NCBI RefSeq assembly: GCF_030936135.1
Contig: NC_082606.1
Span: forward strand, 7,248,755 to 7,312,754
Origin: Gavia stellata
Taxonomy: Eukaryota; Chordata; Aves; Gaviiformes; Gaviidae
Reading direction: 5' to 3'
Length of the DNA: 64,000 nucleotides
The notes under the pieces are model-generated. The model was given only the letters and a program-made list of their open reading frames with translations. It was not told the DNA's origin and did no database searches. Below are positions 11,801-26,400 of this stretch, piece by piece. Positions within the stretch are counted from its first letter, which is position 1. Each line of letters starts with the position of its first letter. A program made the translations under genes and the position numbers.

Positions 11801-14355
11801 TAAGTTGCCTCTTTTCATCATTGAGGAGCTCTCCAAGGATATGGCTAAGAACATACTTATAATCAAGTGCTCGTGGCTTAAGAATTACTTCAAGCTATGA
11901 GTCTGTATACAGTCATAATCCATGACAACATAAAATAAAAACAGGTTAAACTTTGGATTAGTGGGACAGAGAGCAACTCATGTATTCATAGTTCTGAGTT
12001 TAGTCCTACTGGCCTAATAAAATAATTGTACTGTTTGATTCTCTAGATTTTTACATCTTTTGCTTAAGGGACTGTGTAAGAATGGCCTTGAGGGAATGTA
12101 TCTCCCTCCCCGCCAATTAAAAGGAGATATTTGTAGTGGTCACTAATTAGGGAGACAGCCATCTCCAAAAACACCAGGTGGTTTTTGACTCAGCCACAAG
12201 GATTTCTACTTCATACTGGTGAAGAAAAACAAAGAAAAGGAGGCAGGCGGGGCTGGGAGGGGAGAAAAGACAAGAAAAACCTGCATGTTTCAGCTCTAAA
12301 ATAAGAAGCAATTTCTACCTAAGGTATCTCATACTGATATAAACCTGTAATTTCTTACCATACAAATAAATCCAGTTAAGGAAAAGGACAGCACTGGCTG
12401 GTCTACCTCTTGGCCAGGGTTCCAATGAGAAGCAATGGCTTAAGGTGGCAGAAAGAAGACAATTGTCTGGCCTTTTTTAGATCTACAACAGCTGAGATGG
12501 CATTGTAGTGTTTTCTTAGCAAATGTCACTAAGTTTTCTAATTGCAATTATTAAAACTGCTTCTAGCTGTAATTTGTAGGATGTAAAGCATTTAGCTAAA
12601 AGCCACAAGTTCACCCGGAATCATTAATCTTGGGGTGTGGAAGGGAGTTGTTGTTGAGGGGGTATAGTGTTGTTTGCTTGTTCGTTTCTTTGACAAAAAG
12701 GAAGGATGATCCCAAAAGCGTTAACATATTGGGGTGGAGCGGGTGCTAACAAACCTTAGTTTAAAAATGTGACTTCCCTTTAAAGGCCATTGAAAAGAAA
12801 CAGACTTTTTTTTTTTTAATGGAATGCGTCATCTTCAAATGAGATGGCATAGCAGTAGTCTTCCACTGACTATAAAGGAAACTTTGACAAGTGAGTTCAG
12901 ATATAGGACATGTGCATTTAGCCAGATGAATCCCACCCCATCTGACAGTCAATCCAGACTTACATAGCAATTACTTACCGAGAAGCCCTTTAGTAACAAG
13001 CCCCATATAACAAACAATAAAACCAACCAAACGGAAAGATGTCTGGAAAGTCCCTCAGAATAAAATGTTAATCTAATCCCGAATAAGATTTTAACATTGT
13101 TACAGAGTCTACAGCAATGGGTAAAGAAATTAACTAAAGAAAGCCTTTCAAAACTACCTGATAGGAATTTCTGAAAACATCGGGTATGTCATCCATGAAA
13201 ATGATATCCCACATTAGAATACCATACAGCGTCATAAATGTTGAGCCTTCCCCATGAATACCTAAAGGGCAAAATTTAATAAAAGGGGAAGCATTAATTT
13301 CTACAGCAATCTCATACGAAGAGGTACTAAATCATCATGATCCGAAAGCGAAACATGCTATGTTCAGGTTTATACTCAGCTGAAGTCAGTATATACTAAC
13401 ACTACAGCATCAAGTTGTAAATGCAGTTGATTACTTCTACAATTTGCTAATGCTTTCTATTTCCAAGCAAGTGGCCTTCATTTACAGCGTAGAATTAAAT
13501 TACTATGCCCTGTCACAAATAAGGTTTACTGTTCTAACTTACTTTAACAATTTTTAATACACAATTTAATTTTTACACTAAAAAAGTAATAGATCAATAA
13601 CAAAATGCTTACATATGTTAAAATGTTTTATATTAGACGTATACATATACACATACATATACATCTATGGAGCTATACAGATGTGTATGTATACATGTAT
13701 GCATATATATGTATACATATACGTGCTGCTATACATATACAATTGCTCACCACCAGCAGACCAATGCCCAGCCAGTATACTAAAAATGTAATACATTAAT
13801 AACAAAATGTTTGTATACATAAAAACGTTTTCTATTACGTTTACATATACACATACATACACACACGCATACATATATATGTATATATGTTCATACACAT
13901 ATATGAACACAAATATGCATGAACACATATACATATGTGAACATAGCGAGACACATATATGTATGAACATATATGCATAAAGACGAACATGGGGGAAACA
14001 CTTTTTCCCTGTGAGGGTGACCGAGCGCTGGCACAGGTTGCCCAGAGAGGCTGTGGAGTCTCCATCCTTGGAGACACTCAAAAGCCAGACACAGTCCTGA
14101 GCAACTGGCTCTAGGTGGCCCCACTTGAGCAGGGGGGGGGTCGACAGGGTGACTGCCAGCGCTCCCTGCCAACCTTAACCATTCTGTGATGTATGTTCTG
14201 TTACTAGTCTATTATTATATTATATATAATATTGTATGTAATTATACATATAATACATATAGATAAAAGAATATATGTTACACATTATCATCTTATATAT
14301 AATGTATAGTATAGTGCATATATATTATACATGTATGATATATCACACATATTCC

Positions 14356-14419
<64 letters not shown>

Positions 14420-17400
14420 CATGTGGGTGCGTGCATGCATTCGTTGTTAGTGTGTGTATAGTGCTGGACTGGGCATTCTGTTTCATTAGGCCTACCCCTA
14501 AATCACACATGGCCATTGTGTGCTCAAAATTTGTACTGAGCCACTGAGCCAAGAAGACTGATGGTGAGTGGGTGGGAGTGAGGAATGCAGTGGGATCTTA
14601 TTCTAAATATTGTCACCTTCACATTTACCCTTTTCTGATATGGCTACTTTTCCTGCAACAGTATTTCAGGACATATCAATAATACAAAATCCTATTAAAA
14701 TATATATTTTCTGTAAAAATATAAATTTTATCTTAAAATATAACCCGCCTACCTTTCTGTATTTTATTTTTTTCCTGTAAAGCAGACCTATATATTCTTA
14801 TTTGCCCATGGCTTTTCACAGCTCTGAAGTTGTAAAAATATATGAAGAACTACTAATAGAGCTGAAAATCAAGCCTTTTCAATAGAAGTTGCTAAGTGTC
14901 TTGCTATGGTATATACTGTTCCATCTAGTACCAAAAATCTATGGAAGTTTACCTTTCCTTAATGACACTGCCTTAAATGACACTGCTAGCATGCTACCCC
15001 TAACAAAATAGCTGTTCACTGATAAGAAAGGCCAAGTAAGTGATTTTCTATGGAGATAAAGAAGAAACGTTGGGTTTTTTCCCAACACATTTCAAAACCA
15101 CCTTAGGTATATGAAGGCAGCAAATAATTAAAGGCCAGGAAGCAGGTCAGGTGGGAAATAGATATTAGAGCATTTTGGTAAGGAAATTACATATTAGAGC
15201 CATTTGAGAAGGAAACAGAATCAGACTAAGAACTGGGCTAATGAAATCAGCTAAAACTGGTCTATTAACCAAACTGCTTAGTAAATTGGTTCTCTACTCC
15301 CACAGTTGTACAAAAAAAAAGTTACTGTTACCCTGATCAAAACCATTCTGCCTGTAATGAGTTAATGCCAGCTCCTCAACTGAGCACATGACTGTGGATA
15401 CACTGAAGTCTTCACCTCCTTCTTCATCACCAATATCCTCCATTAGAAATACAGATTTTCCCATTCCCATCTGAGGACACATCTTTCCTTTGATTGTAAC
15501 CTGAACATATTAAAAAAACTAGTTACTTTCCAGGATCACATTTAAAAAGCTTTAGCCTAGGTATTTGAATCTCTCCTAAAACACACATTCTTCCTTTTCA
15601 GCTTTCTTAAAATCAGAACTAGACTTGTTTCCAAAAATCAACTGAATAAAATTTAACCTGCCATTTCCTTGAAATCATTCTGTTTAGCTTTTATAAACTG
15701 GCAAATTTTTCAGAAAAAAAGAAGTCTAGCAAAAATGGTGGGCAGATGGGAATGTAGTCTTTCTATATGCAGGACCAGGAAGAAAGAATACAGATGACTG
15801 AGGAGACTGATTCTGGACTGAGAAAAAGAAGGGCTGGAGGGAGCTATGCAGTGATGAGGCCGAGAGAGAAAGTGAGGCTCTGCTCTGGCTCTGACTTTGT
15901 CCAGGTGCAATTATCTTTGCAACAGCAGGGAAAAGAATGAGTTTAAAAAAAAATCCATCCCCATATGATGCAAGTGCATCATATTGCATATCTGCATAGC
16001 GCATATTTAGACTGTGTAACTCCCAAAGGTTAATGAAAAACCTTGCATTTTTGAGCCATTAATCTATTGCCGACAACATGCTTGGCCTGAAGACACCAGA
16101 GGCAACGCACTGATTTGATCAGAGTCTTCAGACAGAAAGGTTCTCGTAAATTAGTGGAGTTTATAGCTGATCAGATTCGTAACACATATTCAGTAAAACA
16201 ATGCCAATTAAATCAGTGTACAGCTGACTAAGTTCAGCTAAGAAGCTGACCATTTATTAAATAAGTAGAAATATTTGTTTACAAGAGGCTTTTGCTTTAG
16301 AAATACATTTCTATTCATTTTCCTGCAGCACAAGTAAGTCAGAGACTGGTGCATAGCACATAACAACAGTCTCCCAGATTATTTTTTCTTGTCTGAAGAA
16401 AAAAGGCCTCACGAGTTGTTATTTCCCAGAAACCACCAGCAACTTTACTTACATGTGTCACATCCTCCACAGTTATGACTGGCAGATCATGAAACAGCCA
16501 TCTGAACTGCTTGCAGCTTGGTGAGTCTCTGATCCGTAAGGCCCGCTGGTAGAGAGAGAGACGATGCCCAGTACGTACAAATGGGTCTGCCAGCCCATTT
16601 CTAATGCAGTCAATGGCCTAGCAAAGAGCAAGGTAGCAAGCAATAATTTAGAAAGACCTATGCACATCTGTCTGTTCTTACTAAGCCCAAAAGACCAATT
16701 GATTTAAGGAGCACAAAAATGTGAATGTAAAAAACAGCATATAAGACAGGGCCACCTTTCTTACTTATGTACTGAAGTTCTAACTAGCAAGTCATATTTT
16801 GCACTAGTAGGGTTCTGGATTCAAATTTGTACTAGTACAGTAAAAAGAAATTACTCTCCATTTGTACAGATCAGTGTAAGATTAAGGAAGTATAAATTCT
16901 ACATAAGTGACCAGAAAAAAGAGTTGGTTCTAAGGTAAATCAGCTTAGTATTTTTAAGCCAGTTTCTTAACAGCATGTAATACAGAAACAGAAGGACCTG
17001 ATCAGTTGTACAAGAATGTACATACAGAACAAATTTTAGACCAACACACTACTGCACTGAAGAACATCCAGGGTTAAATATGGACTCCAAAAATTAATTC
17101 AAATCATGGTTCTGACATACTCTCTTTCGGCGACTTGAGGAAGTCACTTTGTCCTAATTTATGAATAAGGAACTGAGACTAACTCTTCCTTTGTACAACT
17201 TCTAATTCCAAATCTGGAAAAAGCTTGATATGGGGGTATAAGATGCAGAAGAGACAACTGCAGACGTTTGACAGCCTATGATATTATTTCCTTTTAACAA
17301 TGCAACACAAAATATGAGCATTTGAATCCCAATTCTCAATTGCCCTAGCGGGGCAAGGAAGCAGCACTAAGAGAAAAGAAAAAGTCATTCTCTGCTTATT

Positions 17401-20400
17401 TTAAATAATTCTACAACTGCTGCTGTTCCTGGACTTAAAACATTGCCAAACTAGTCAGGTATCTTAGGTATGTTTAGTTAGATTGGTCGTCTTTGTCTTT
17501 TAGTTAAAAGCTGATTTTCAGTCTGCCCATACTACTTCACTGTGACCTAAACAGTCCTACAGAGTTTCGTTTTCAATCACTGACAATATTTCTCCTTTGT
17601 ATATAACAGACAGGAAAAATGGACATAATCTCCTGTACTTATAAATCCTCAGACCAGCAGCTGATACAACTACTGTCTGCTGTTTCTTGCACAGAAAATT
17701 AATGGAACTGCAACTGAGCCCTAAAATGAGTTAGTGCCTTCTACGCCTTGTGGCTCTTGAAAAGCAAGTCTGTTAAAAGGTGGTGCTGGCTCACAAGAAA
17801 TTCAAAGGCACAGCCTGTACTGCAGTATGCAGTTTTCTCTGGTTCTTTTATATTTTGCTGCAGAAATCTTTCCAGAGGTGCCAGAAAGTTCTACAGAGAT
17901 TTACAATAATCCTTGCACACAATCCTTGCCATTCCCATATGGTTATTTTTCTGTCATTCGGCTACATGCCAGCTAATCACTTAGGAAACTCAAAGACCGC
18001 TCACCATGTACAGTGTTTCTAAAGGCCTGAACTGCATCATTCAGACTTGAGACTGGCAAGTTTACCCATGGCACAAATAATGTGTTTTGCTTGTACAAAC
18101 ACACCCTACTGGTGTGTGTGTCCTACTGGAAGGGAAGAGGGGAGAGGGCAAAGTTTCAGCAAAAGCTAAGATTACCTCAAAACCTCTTCTCCCCTCCTCT
18201 GCCTTCCTAAGAGAATTAAACAGACCAGGATGAACAGAACCTGTAATACATGCTATCTGAAACCATTAATCTTATTCTTTACCAGTCTAAGGATGGTCAG
18301 TTATGTTTTCTCCTGGAGGACCATGGAAATAGTTTAAATTTGCTGTTAAAGACTGATGCTGCCAGAGCTGTGTACAAGTAACCAATTAGAAATGGGGTTG
18401 TCTACTGCTTGACCCCTTACAGTAGAAACCCCACACCAAAACTGGTTCAGATATAAAAGACAACATTCTTCCCACTGGCAACAGTTAGCCAAGGACTTAA
18501 TTCCCTTAATTTTTTGTTTGACAACATTAAAAAACTCCTTCTGATCATGTTTGTTTTTTTCATTCCAGGCATGGCCTCATTATGACTCAGGTTCAGAAGC
18601 AGAAGTGTTTACTGCAGGAAATTTCCTTGCTTCTGACACATTAGGCAAATTTATAAGGCAGAACAGCAAGGAAGCTGCTGCCTGAGAACTCCATGCAATC
18701 CTTCAAGCCAAATGGTGTTCCTCTACGCAACAGAAAAAAGCAGGCCAACCAAGGACGAGGGTACACTCAATATGAAATTTCTTAGGAGAAACTGGTTGCC
18801 TGACCTTGGGACTCCTACCAATATCTGCATTTTTAGAAGAGCCTACCCCGCTGTTCTTCTCATATCAAATATTTTTAAAAAATGTTTTCAGACAATGACT
18901 GCAGTGTTTCCAGCTTTACAGCATGCAGTTGTGAAGATACCTTCTTAGTGTTTTTCAAGTGCTGGTGTAAATTCAGAGCTAGGCGATCCCACCATCGCCC
19001 TCTGCTGTCAGTACAATACACATCCTGAGACAGAAGAGTCTGCAGCTCCTGCACCGCTTCCTGTAGCAACAAGATTATATCTTTATTAATTGAGTTAGAA
19101 AACCAAGCTGAAGTTTCGTTATATAATTAGCTTGTCACTTTCCCTTCTAATTACTGGGTACCATAAAACTTTGTCTCTGCACAATTCAAACCCCATTTTC
19201 ACTCCAGCACCCAATGTGTTCAGGTGCACTGGTATATCTTAAAAATTCTAGAAAAGAGATATTTTTACATAAATTTAAAGGTTAGCTGCCAAGAATACAG
19301 TATTTTTGTCCTTTCTGTATTCCTTATACTATATGAAAAAGACCTGAATATTACTTGTTGCCTTTTTGCAGAGGCGAAGTCTTTTTCAGAATAATCTGGT
19401 TTGCTTTAACATGTAAGTCAGAGACCTTTGGAGATGTTAGCTCCTAAGGTGAAGATACAGGGATTTCATAGAAGACATTTCTTCCAAGATTTTCTTATTT
19501 AAAAGCAGTTACCAAATCTAGTGAAACACAGATACCTTTAAATAATGAAACAGCAATGTCTCAGCAACAGTCTTATGGCATATTATATATGGTAGATCTT
19601 CAAAGCATAAACAGAAATCAAAACAATTTAAAACTTTCTAAGCAGCCAGAAATAACGGCTCTTCTTCCTTAAAAGTAACCTGTTAAGAGAACTGTAGCAA
19701 GTCCTGGCAAACAGTATCACCATTTTCCAGCCACATCAGAAATGTAAATTGAGGTACAATGCTACATTAAACACTATTCCTGTTCACTTCACCACTTTAC
19801 CTCATACATGTGAAGTCTCTGCAAAATTTCAACACCTTGAGAAAGGATTCTTGTATATACCCAGCCAACTGTGAAATGTCGCAGATACTCAGGTAAAACT
19901 CTGTGATAGCTGAAAGATAAGAGCAGCTCAGATCAATTTAATGAAGGCAATTCAAATTCTTAAAATTCTCTTACTAAGAACGCTTACACCTAAAACATTT
20001 ACAAAAATTAAATGCCTTATATATCAAACTTGAACTGAAATGAGTATTCCAGCTGCAAAGTCAAGAACGCAAAGGTAAGAAAATAGTTTAGCTGAGGTAG
20101 CAGGTGCCAGCTGCACTTGCACAGCATATTTTGTTTTCAACAGCAGTGGAATTATTAGTTAATGAGTTTTACATCAGATGCAAACCAATAATTTATTACA
20201 TCATCTTTTGTTACTGCCAACTTGTTCTCCTAAGTCAGAAGGTTAACTTTAGGAACACAGCTGAACAAAAGAAACAGGCTAACACAGGCATTTCCTGCCA
20301 TAAAAGAAGACTAACAATCTTTTGGGTAGGCACCTCTATGTTTCAAGACAAAGTCTTTTGAATGTCTTACTGAAATCAAAATAGGTTTTTCCACTGTCTT

Positions 20401-23400
20401 CAGTGTGAAATGGTATAGACCTCCAAATGACACTCTGAATATTATTTTAAATCAGTTCCCATGAAAATGAATATAATGCCAAGCATAAGGCTTTAACTTT
20501 GAGTGTATCATTAAGCCAGAAAACAAAATAATTCAAAGAAAAACTGATGAAGGATGCTTCAAAAACAATACATGTTATTTTAGTTCTCAGATCTTTAATA
20601 ACGTTTCCTGAATGACACCCACTTGGAAGTTTGAAGAGATGAATAACCCAGTATGTTTTCCCGTAACATCTGCAACATTTTTTTTTTCACAGTGAATTAT
20701 AGATTCTCCTTATTGTTATTTGTCTAAAAGCCATAAAAACAAACTATGACAAGGGAAAAATAAGGCTCTTTTTCTCCTGCATTGGCACACAGAACAGAAA
20801 TGTTTTAGTGCTTTATCCATGCCCATCAATTCATTCCCAAGGTTTTATAAAAAAGGACTTTTCATCAATCACTTAAAAGCTAAAGAAACAACCAGGAAGT
20901 TCAAAGCTTTCAAGAACATTAAAGCTTCTAATTTATCAGGCTTAAATAATATCAATACTCTATAAGCTTCTCTCAAAAGTAAAAGTACCAAAAGTAAGAT
21001 AATACACTTAATAGTTTTGTATAAACACTAAGCTAGTTTCCATCTTAGTACCTTAAAGAGGGGTGATTTTTCAGTTCGTTCCAGGTTTCTTTAGCACACA
21101 CATATAGATGATTAGCTTCTTCCCAGTTCCCATTTACCATTGCAGTGGCTATATCATTTGACAGATGAGCAGCAGTTGCATACCTAAGGGAAAAAAACAT
21201 AGTAACTGTGTAAGGCTCAAAAAGCATTTATAGTTAAAAGAAATCAATTCCTCCATGCGATACCTTTTAAAAACTCCCTTCCATTCTCCAAAGACATTCA
21301 ACCATACAGCCAACTTTATCCTTAATCTTGTAGAATCAGCAGAGTTTACACTAGCAGGGTACATTGTGTTTAAAATTACTTATAAACTAGAGAATGCATT
21401 TTTTGTTTTGTTCAGAGTCCATTCTAATAATCGTCACAGCAAATGAAGAAACAACTTTCATCAGCAGATGATTATGAAGCAAATAAATATGCTATTTTGG
21501 TTCAAAATGCAAGCCACTGTGAATTACACATCCTACCTGGATACAAAAATGTACTTAAAATCATTGAAAAAGTGCAATTCTACCTATTTATATCTGTAGT
21601 TCTACATGATGAATTCTTATTTGCCTACACAAGTACTGCAGTAAAGCTTTTCTAGAAATAAACAGATTTTCAAACTGCCAAAGCTCCCCCTACCTGATAA
21701 GATCTTCTCTGTCCTGGAAGATCTGTGTTTTCCTATTTACAGTGTAACTGGGGAATACCATACGCCCCATGTTTACCATAAGGACTGTGGAGAGCTGGCC
21801 TTGACCAGCACTACCAGCTTCTTCATCCTCCATTGACTCAGACAGTGAAAATAGCAGCAGAATCCGAGAAAAGACAGCCCGAGGGCCTTTACAGACCCTG
21901 ACAGATTTTCCAGCCAGGTCTTTCACCCTGGAAGGACAAATAAAATTATTATAACAAATGGTTTTTACCATCACTTATAAAAATTCAAATATACTGAATG
22001 AAATATGAGAATAATTTTGTTTTCAACACAATTAATGTGTAAACTTCATTTTCCTTGAAAGAACTAGTATTTCAGCTGTCAACTACAGCAAAGAGCATTA
22101 CATTCCCAAAGTTGATCTGGCTGAGCAAGTAACTATCGGCCTCTTTTCTTGGAGTAGGGAGTAAGCCAACACGAAGGACTTTTTTGGAATATAACTAGTT
22201 TTCCCAGGTTCCTTTCAATTTCCTGAACACGGTTTTTTTATAGCCTTCCTTTGTCTAGTTTAAACCAATATTCTGAGAACAATTTTGTTTCTCTTAGAGT
22301 TATTTATACAAACTATGCATCATGCATCGTCATGTAGTTCAAATATCTAGCATCAAAGAGAAAAAAAAAATCTCAAGTGATACAAAGTATTTTCATACTG
22401 AAGGTTTCTATACGTGGATTAGAATGAAACAAATGCAATTCCTTAAATTAAAACATCGTTACTTATCACAAAGTCCCAACATCCTCTAACACAAGATCAT
22501 CATGGCTGTGGCTATAATCACTTCACCTGTCTTCCTGTCGACCAAATGAAGTGCAATGCAACTGGAGACAATGATACCAGTGTGAAATACTATTTTTAAC
22601 AGAATGGGAACCACTAGAGCTCCTGTTGTGTTTTAAAAACAGCAAAGGCCAAATAAAGCTACTTTAAAGAAGCTAACCATACTATGCAAACCTCCCAGTT
22701 GTGAAGCTCTGCAAGCCCAGCACTAAGCTAGCATTAGGCCTCTCTTTTGGCGTAAGGAAAGACGACCTTACTGATTCACGTAGTAATAATTCTTCATGGA
22801 GGGATGATTTTGAAGTTCTTCTTCCAATACAAGGCCCCTTTTAATACAAGGAATTTTGTGGAGAATCACAATCGATTTCTGGGGGGAATATTTGTCCAAT
22901 AAACATAGCTATGCAAAACTTGACAAAGCTTTAGATCTCTCTCATTTGAAAAAGAATACCACGGGAAAGACAAATCATGTTATTGAAGCAAATGCAGTAC
23001 ATACTGATATCTGTCAGCTCTCTACCTTACCTGCATTTTGTACAGAAAGGATTCCACAATTACTGAGTTCAGACTCTAGTTCTCCAACCTACTAGACAAG
23101 CTAACTGCTAGACAAGCAACCTTTGTTTATATGCATTATCATTCAAACAGTTACTTTCTGGTATTAGTTACTAAGAGAGGCAACTGCGTAAGCAAGCTTA
23201 TAAACTGACTTGTACCCCAGCACCAGTACCCTGGCTATTATTTTAGTTCATGTTCCTACACTTTTTGTGGATGTTCTAGCTACAGATCCAGCCCTAAACA
23301 CCAAGAATGGTAATGCTGTAATCACTCCTATTATGGCAGAATGACACCTTAAATGTGAATCTAGACCCCAGAAGACCTGGAAGTCAAGGGCATCTGATAT

Positions 23401-26400
23401 ACACAGCTGTGATAGCCACAGTGAAAAAATTCACAGGAAAGAACGAACACTTGTCAAGTAAATAATCTTTTTCTTTTAAAACTATTGCCGAAAAGGAGGC
23501 CCTATGCTAAAGTACAAAGTCAATCACAAAAAAGATATTATTGCTCCCCTCTAATTCTACTAAAAGAGCTCACCCAGCAAACGAACATCAGATAGTTGCT
23601 TTAATAGGCAATGACTTTCCCTGGGTCTTCCTACATGTTTTCTGCACTGATTTTGCTTTAAATAATTCAGAAATGTTTCTCTGTATAACTGAGTAACTTT
23701 GGAGATAGATAATCATGCCCTTAGCTGAAAAGTCTAATATTTACCCTTCTGTTTGACCCACTGTGAATCAAAACTTAATGCTGCCCTTTTTTATTCATTA
23801 ATTTACTAAATGCATTCCTCTCTTCAAAAGGCATCTAGATTGAGTCCTTTGAAGCATAGCTTACATTCACCTGAAAAATTTAACCATAAACAGAGTTACC
23901 TTTTCAAAATCACTGTCCCAATACCAGCATGACTCCTGCTGAAGACTGAACGTTGTTTTGCCAACCTCAGAAAATCATCCACAAGTTGCTGTTTCTGACC
24001 ATTTGGGTTTGGCAAGTGAAAGATCTTTGCCAATGTTTTTAGCTCAGGGGCTGAAAGCAAATCCAACCCTTCACACAGGTCTTCCAGTTCAGATTCTAAA
24101 AGTAAAATGATCCACATATATTCATTGTGTGCTACACCTACACACTCAAGCAACAGCTCAAAGTACAGTACATTCATATAACCTAGTACTAATCTAATGA
24201 CTGAGATTCTTCAAACATGTATTATGATCGATGCTACCTGGTTCAGCTTGAAATACATTCTCTTCACAGGTCCAGTTTGAAGGAATGGAATAATCAGAAA
24301 AAAATCCCTTTGCAACTTCAAAACAAAAGCAAATATGAAGAAATTCTGCTGAGTAACAGAAAAATGCTTTTCAGAAAAACTTAAATCTTCCTGATGATTA
24401 AAACTTTGCCCAATTCAAAAAAAAGTGCTGCCAGGGAACAGCAAGAGCAGCGCTGCTCAACAAGGGGGCATGAACTAGGAGTCAAGAGTGACCACAGCAC
24501 TGGCAGAGTCCTCACCAACCCTGGTGCAGTCCCACTGTAAATGAACAGAACGAGCAGAGCAGAAGTCCTGATAACAGAGTCCACTGGCAGCCCCAAAACT
24601 GGCGTGAAGATGAATCAGGTCCAGGGTCAATCTAAGAGATGAGCTGGACGTAAGACTAGAGACAAGACTACAATTTACATCTGAGATCCATCCACAGTAC
24701 ACGGCCACAGACAAGACTGGAAACAAACACCTTCAGCATTGGCTGGAGGTCCAGCCAGCCAGGGAGGGACAAGGCCAGGGACAGGGTGCCTGCAAGACAG
24801 CTCAGGACAGTACTGAAGGAGATTAAGTAGAGCTCCTGGACCAATGCGCAGAGGCTGCGCAGGTCAGGGTCTGAGACAAGGCTAGTGAGGGCAAGTAAAG
24901 CCTATTGTTGCACCTATAGCCCTGACATTTATTTAGCTATCCCTATTACCTAATTTGCACTAACTGCTTTTATTACTAATGCAACACAACACAACTCATC
25001 TACCTGAAACCTTTATTCTGCTCCTCTAATTCTCTTCTCAAGGCACAGACAGGCATGTAGTGCATTAAACGCTAACGTGACACAACTGCAGATTTTATCT
25101 GTAATATTTTTAATGTTTATTAATGCTGGCCATACCTGTTTGCAGAAATCTGGCTTCAGCCAGTTCTTCAATTATTGGTGACAAATCCATACTTATCTCT
25201 CCATACTCTATTTTGTTCACCTTCAACCAATTCAGCTTGCGTTGAAAAAGTCTCACATATAACTTCTGCCCACCAACTGCAAATTTTATTTAAAGGAGGG
25301 AAGGATAAAAAGAAAATTACATTCTAAACATAGTACTATGCATAATCACTACCTTACCTAGAAAAATTACTTTGATGCAGATATATTCTAAAACACATTT
25401 TAAATCTGCCCATGTTCTACGAGCAGACTTGGCAAAATACCAGAACTTACCTTTCCAAGTAATTATTGCTCATCAGAATCTTTAAGTTTTGTAGGTAAAA
25501 AATTATTACAATGTATTTTGTAGGTAATGAACATGGCTAAAATGCATTTTGGACATGCTTACCCTTTAAGAAATAATTTGTTTTCTAGGAAAAGGTAACT
25601 TCATTTTTCAAACTCTGCGTATTGTTCAATAGGTCTTTTTGCTTTCTTTAACACTCATTCAATAACCAACTATTTCATGTTAGGAAACAAAAGAAGCTAT
25701 AGTCTGACAGAATGATTTAATAACCACAGAGTACCTCTCTGTGTAGTAGTCTTCAGATTCTTATTTTTCCAAAGATAAGCTTAATTCTACTAATATATCT
25801 ACTGAAAACAAGGGAAAAAACCTCCTATTGATTTGATTTTTATCAGGGAAGTGCTCTCTCAAAGTACCTTTTTAAAATACTTTTAAATTCAGCACCCTTT
25901 TGAATACTTAACTCATCCCTCATTGACTTCTGATTTTTTTCATCCCTGCCTGCTGCTGAACTGAAACTGATCATTAATAAAAACAGACACTGAAACAGTA
26001 CCAGACCTAGATATATTTAAGAAATGGCAGTTAATTTTTACATTCTTATTTAACTATTCTCTTGTTCTTAATAAGCCTTTTTCAGCCTTTTTTTTTAATA
26101 GAATGTTTCCAGGAACAATTAACTGAGAGAACTACATTCAGACCCATAAGCTTGTAATTTTCTCTGTGAGGTTATAACTTCTTTGATGTCTGTCTCCAGT
26201 TTTTACAAATCTGGAAAAAGGAAGATGGTCGAGTAATACTTGAACATCCTTTCTACAGACCATGGAAACTGATCAAACTAAGGCTGCAATCCAGTAAAGG
26301 CATGCGAGGACTGCTTTCTCTCTAAAGAATTTGAATGACAAATAGAAGAGCAAAAAGGTATTGCGCAAGTAATTAATTGCTTCTTAAGCATCCTGTTCTG

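Noticed and set aside
13665-14081. 138-codon - strand frame
   Set aside because: Translation of a TATG/CATA microsatellite (Tyr/Met/Ile/Cys/Val-rich) running into a CR1 tail.
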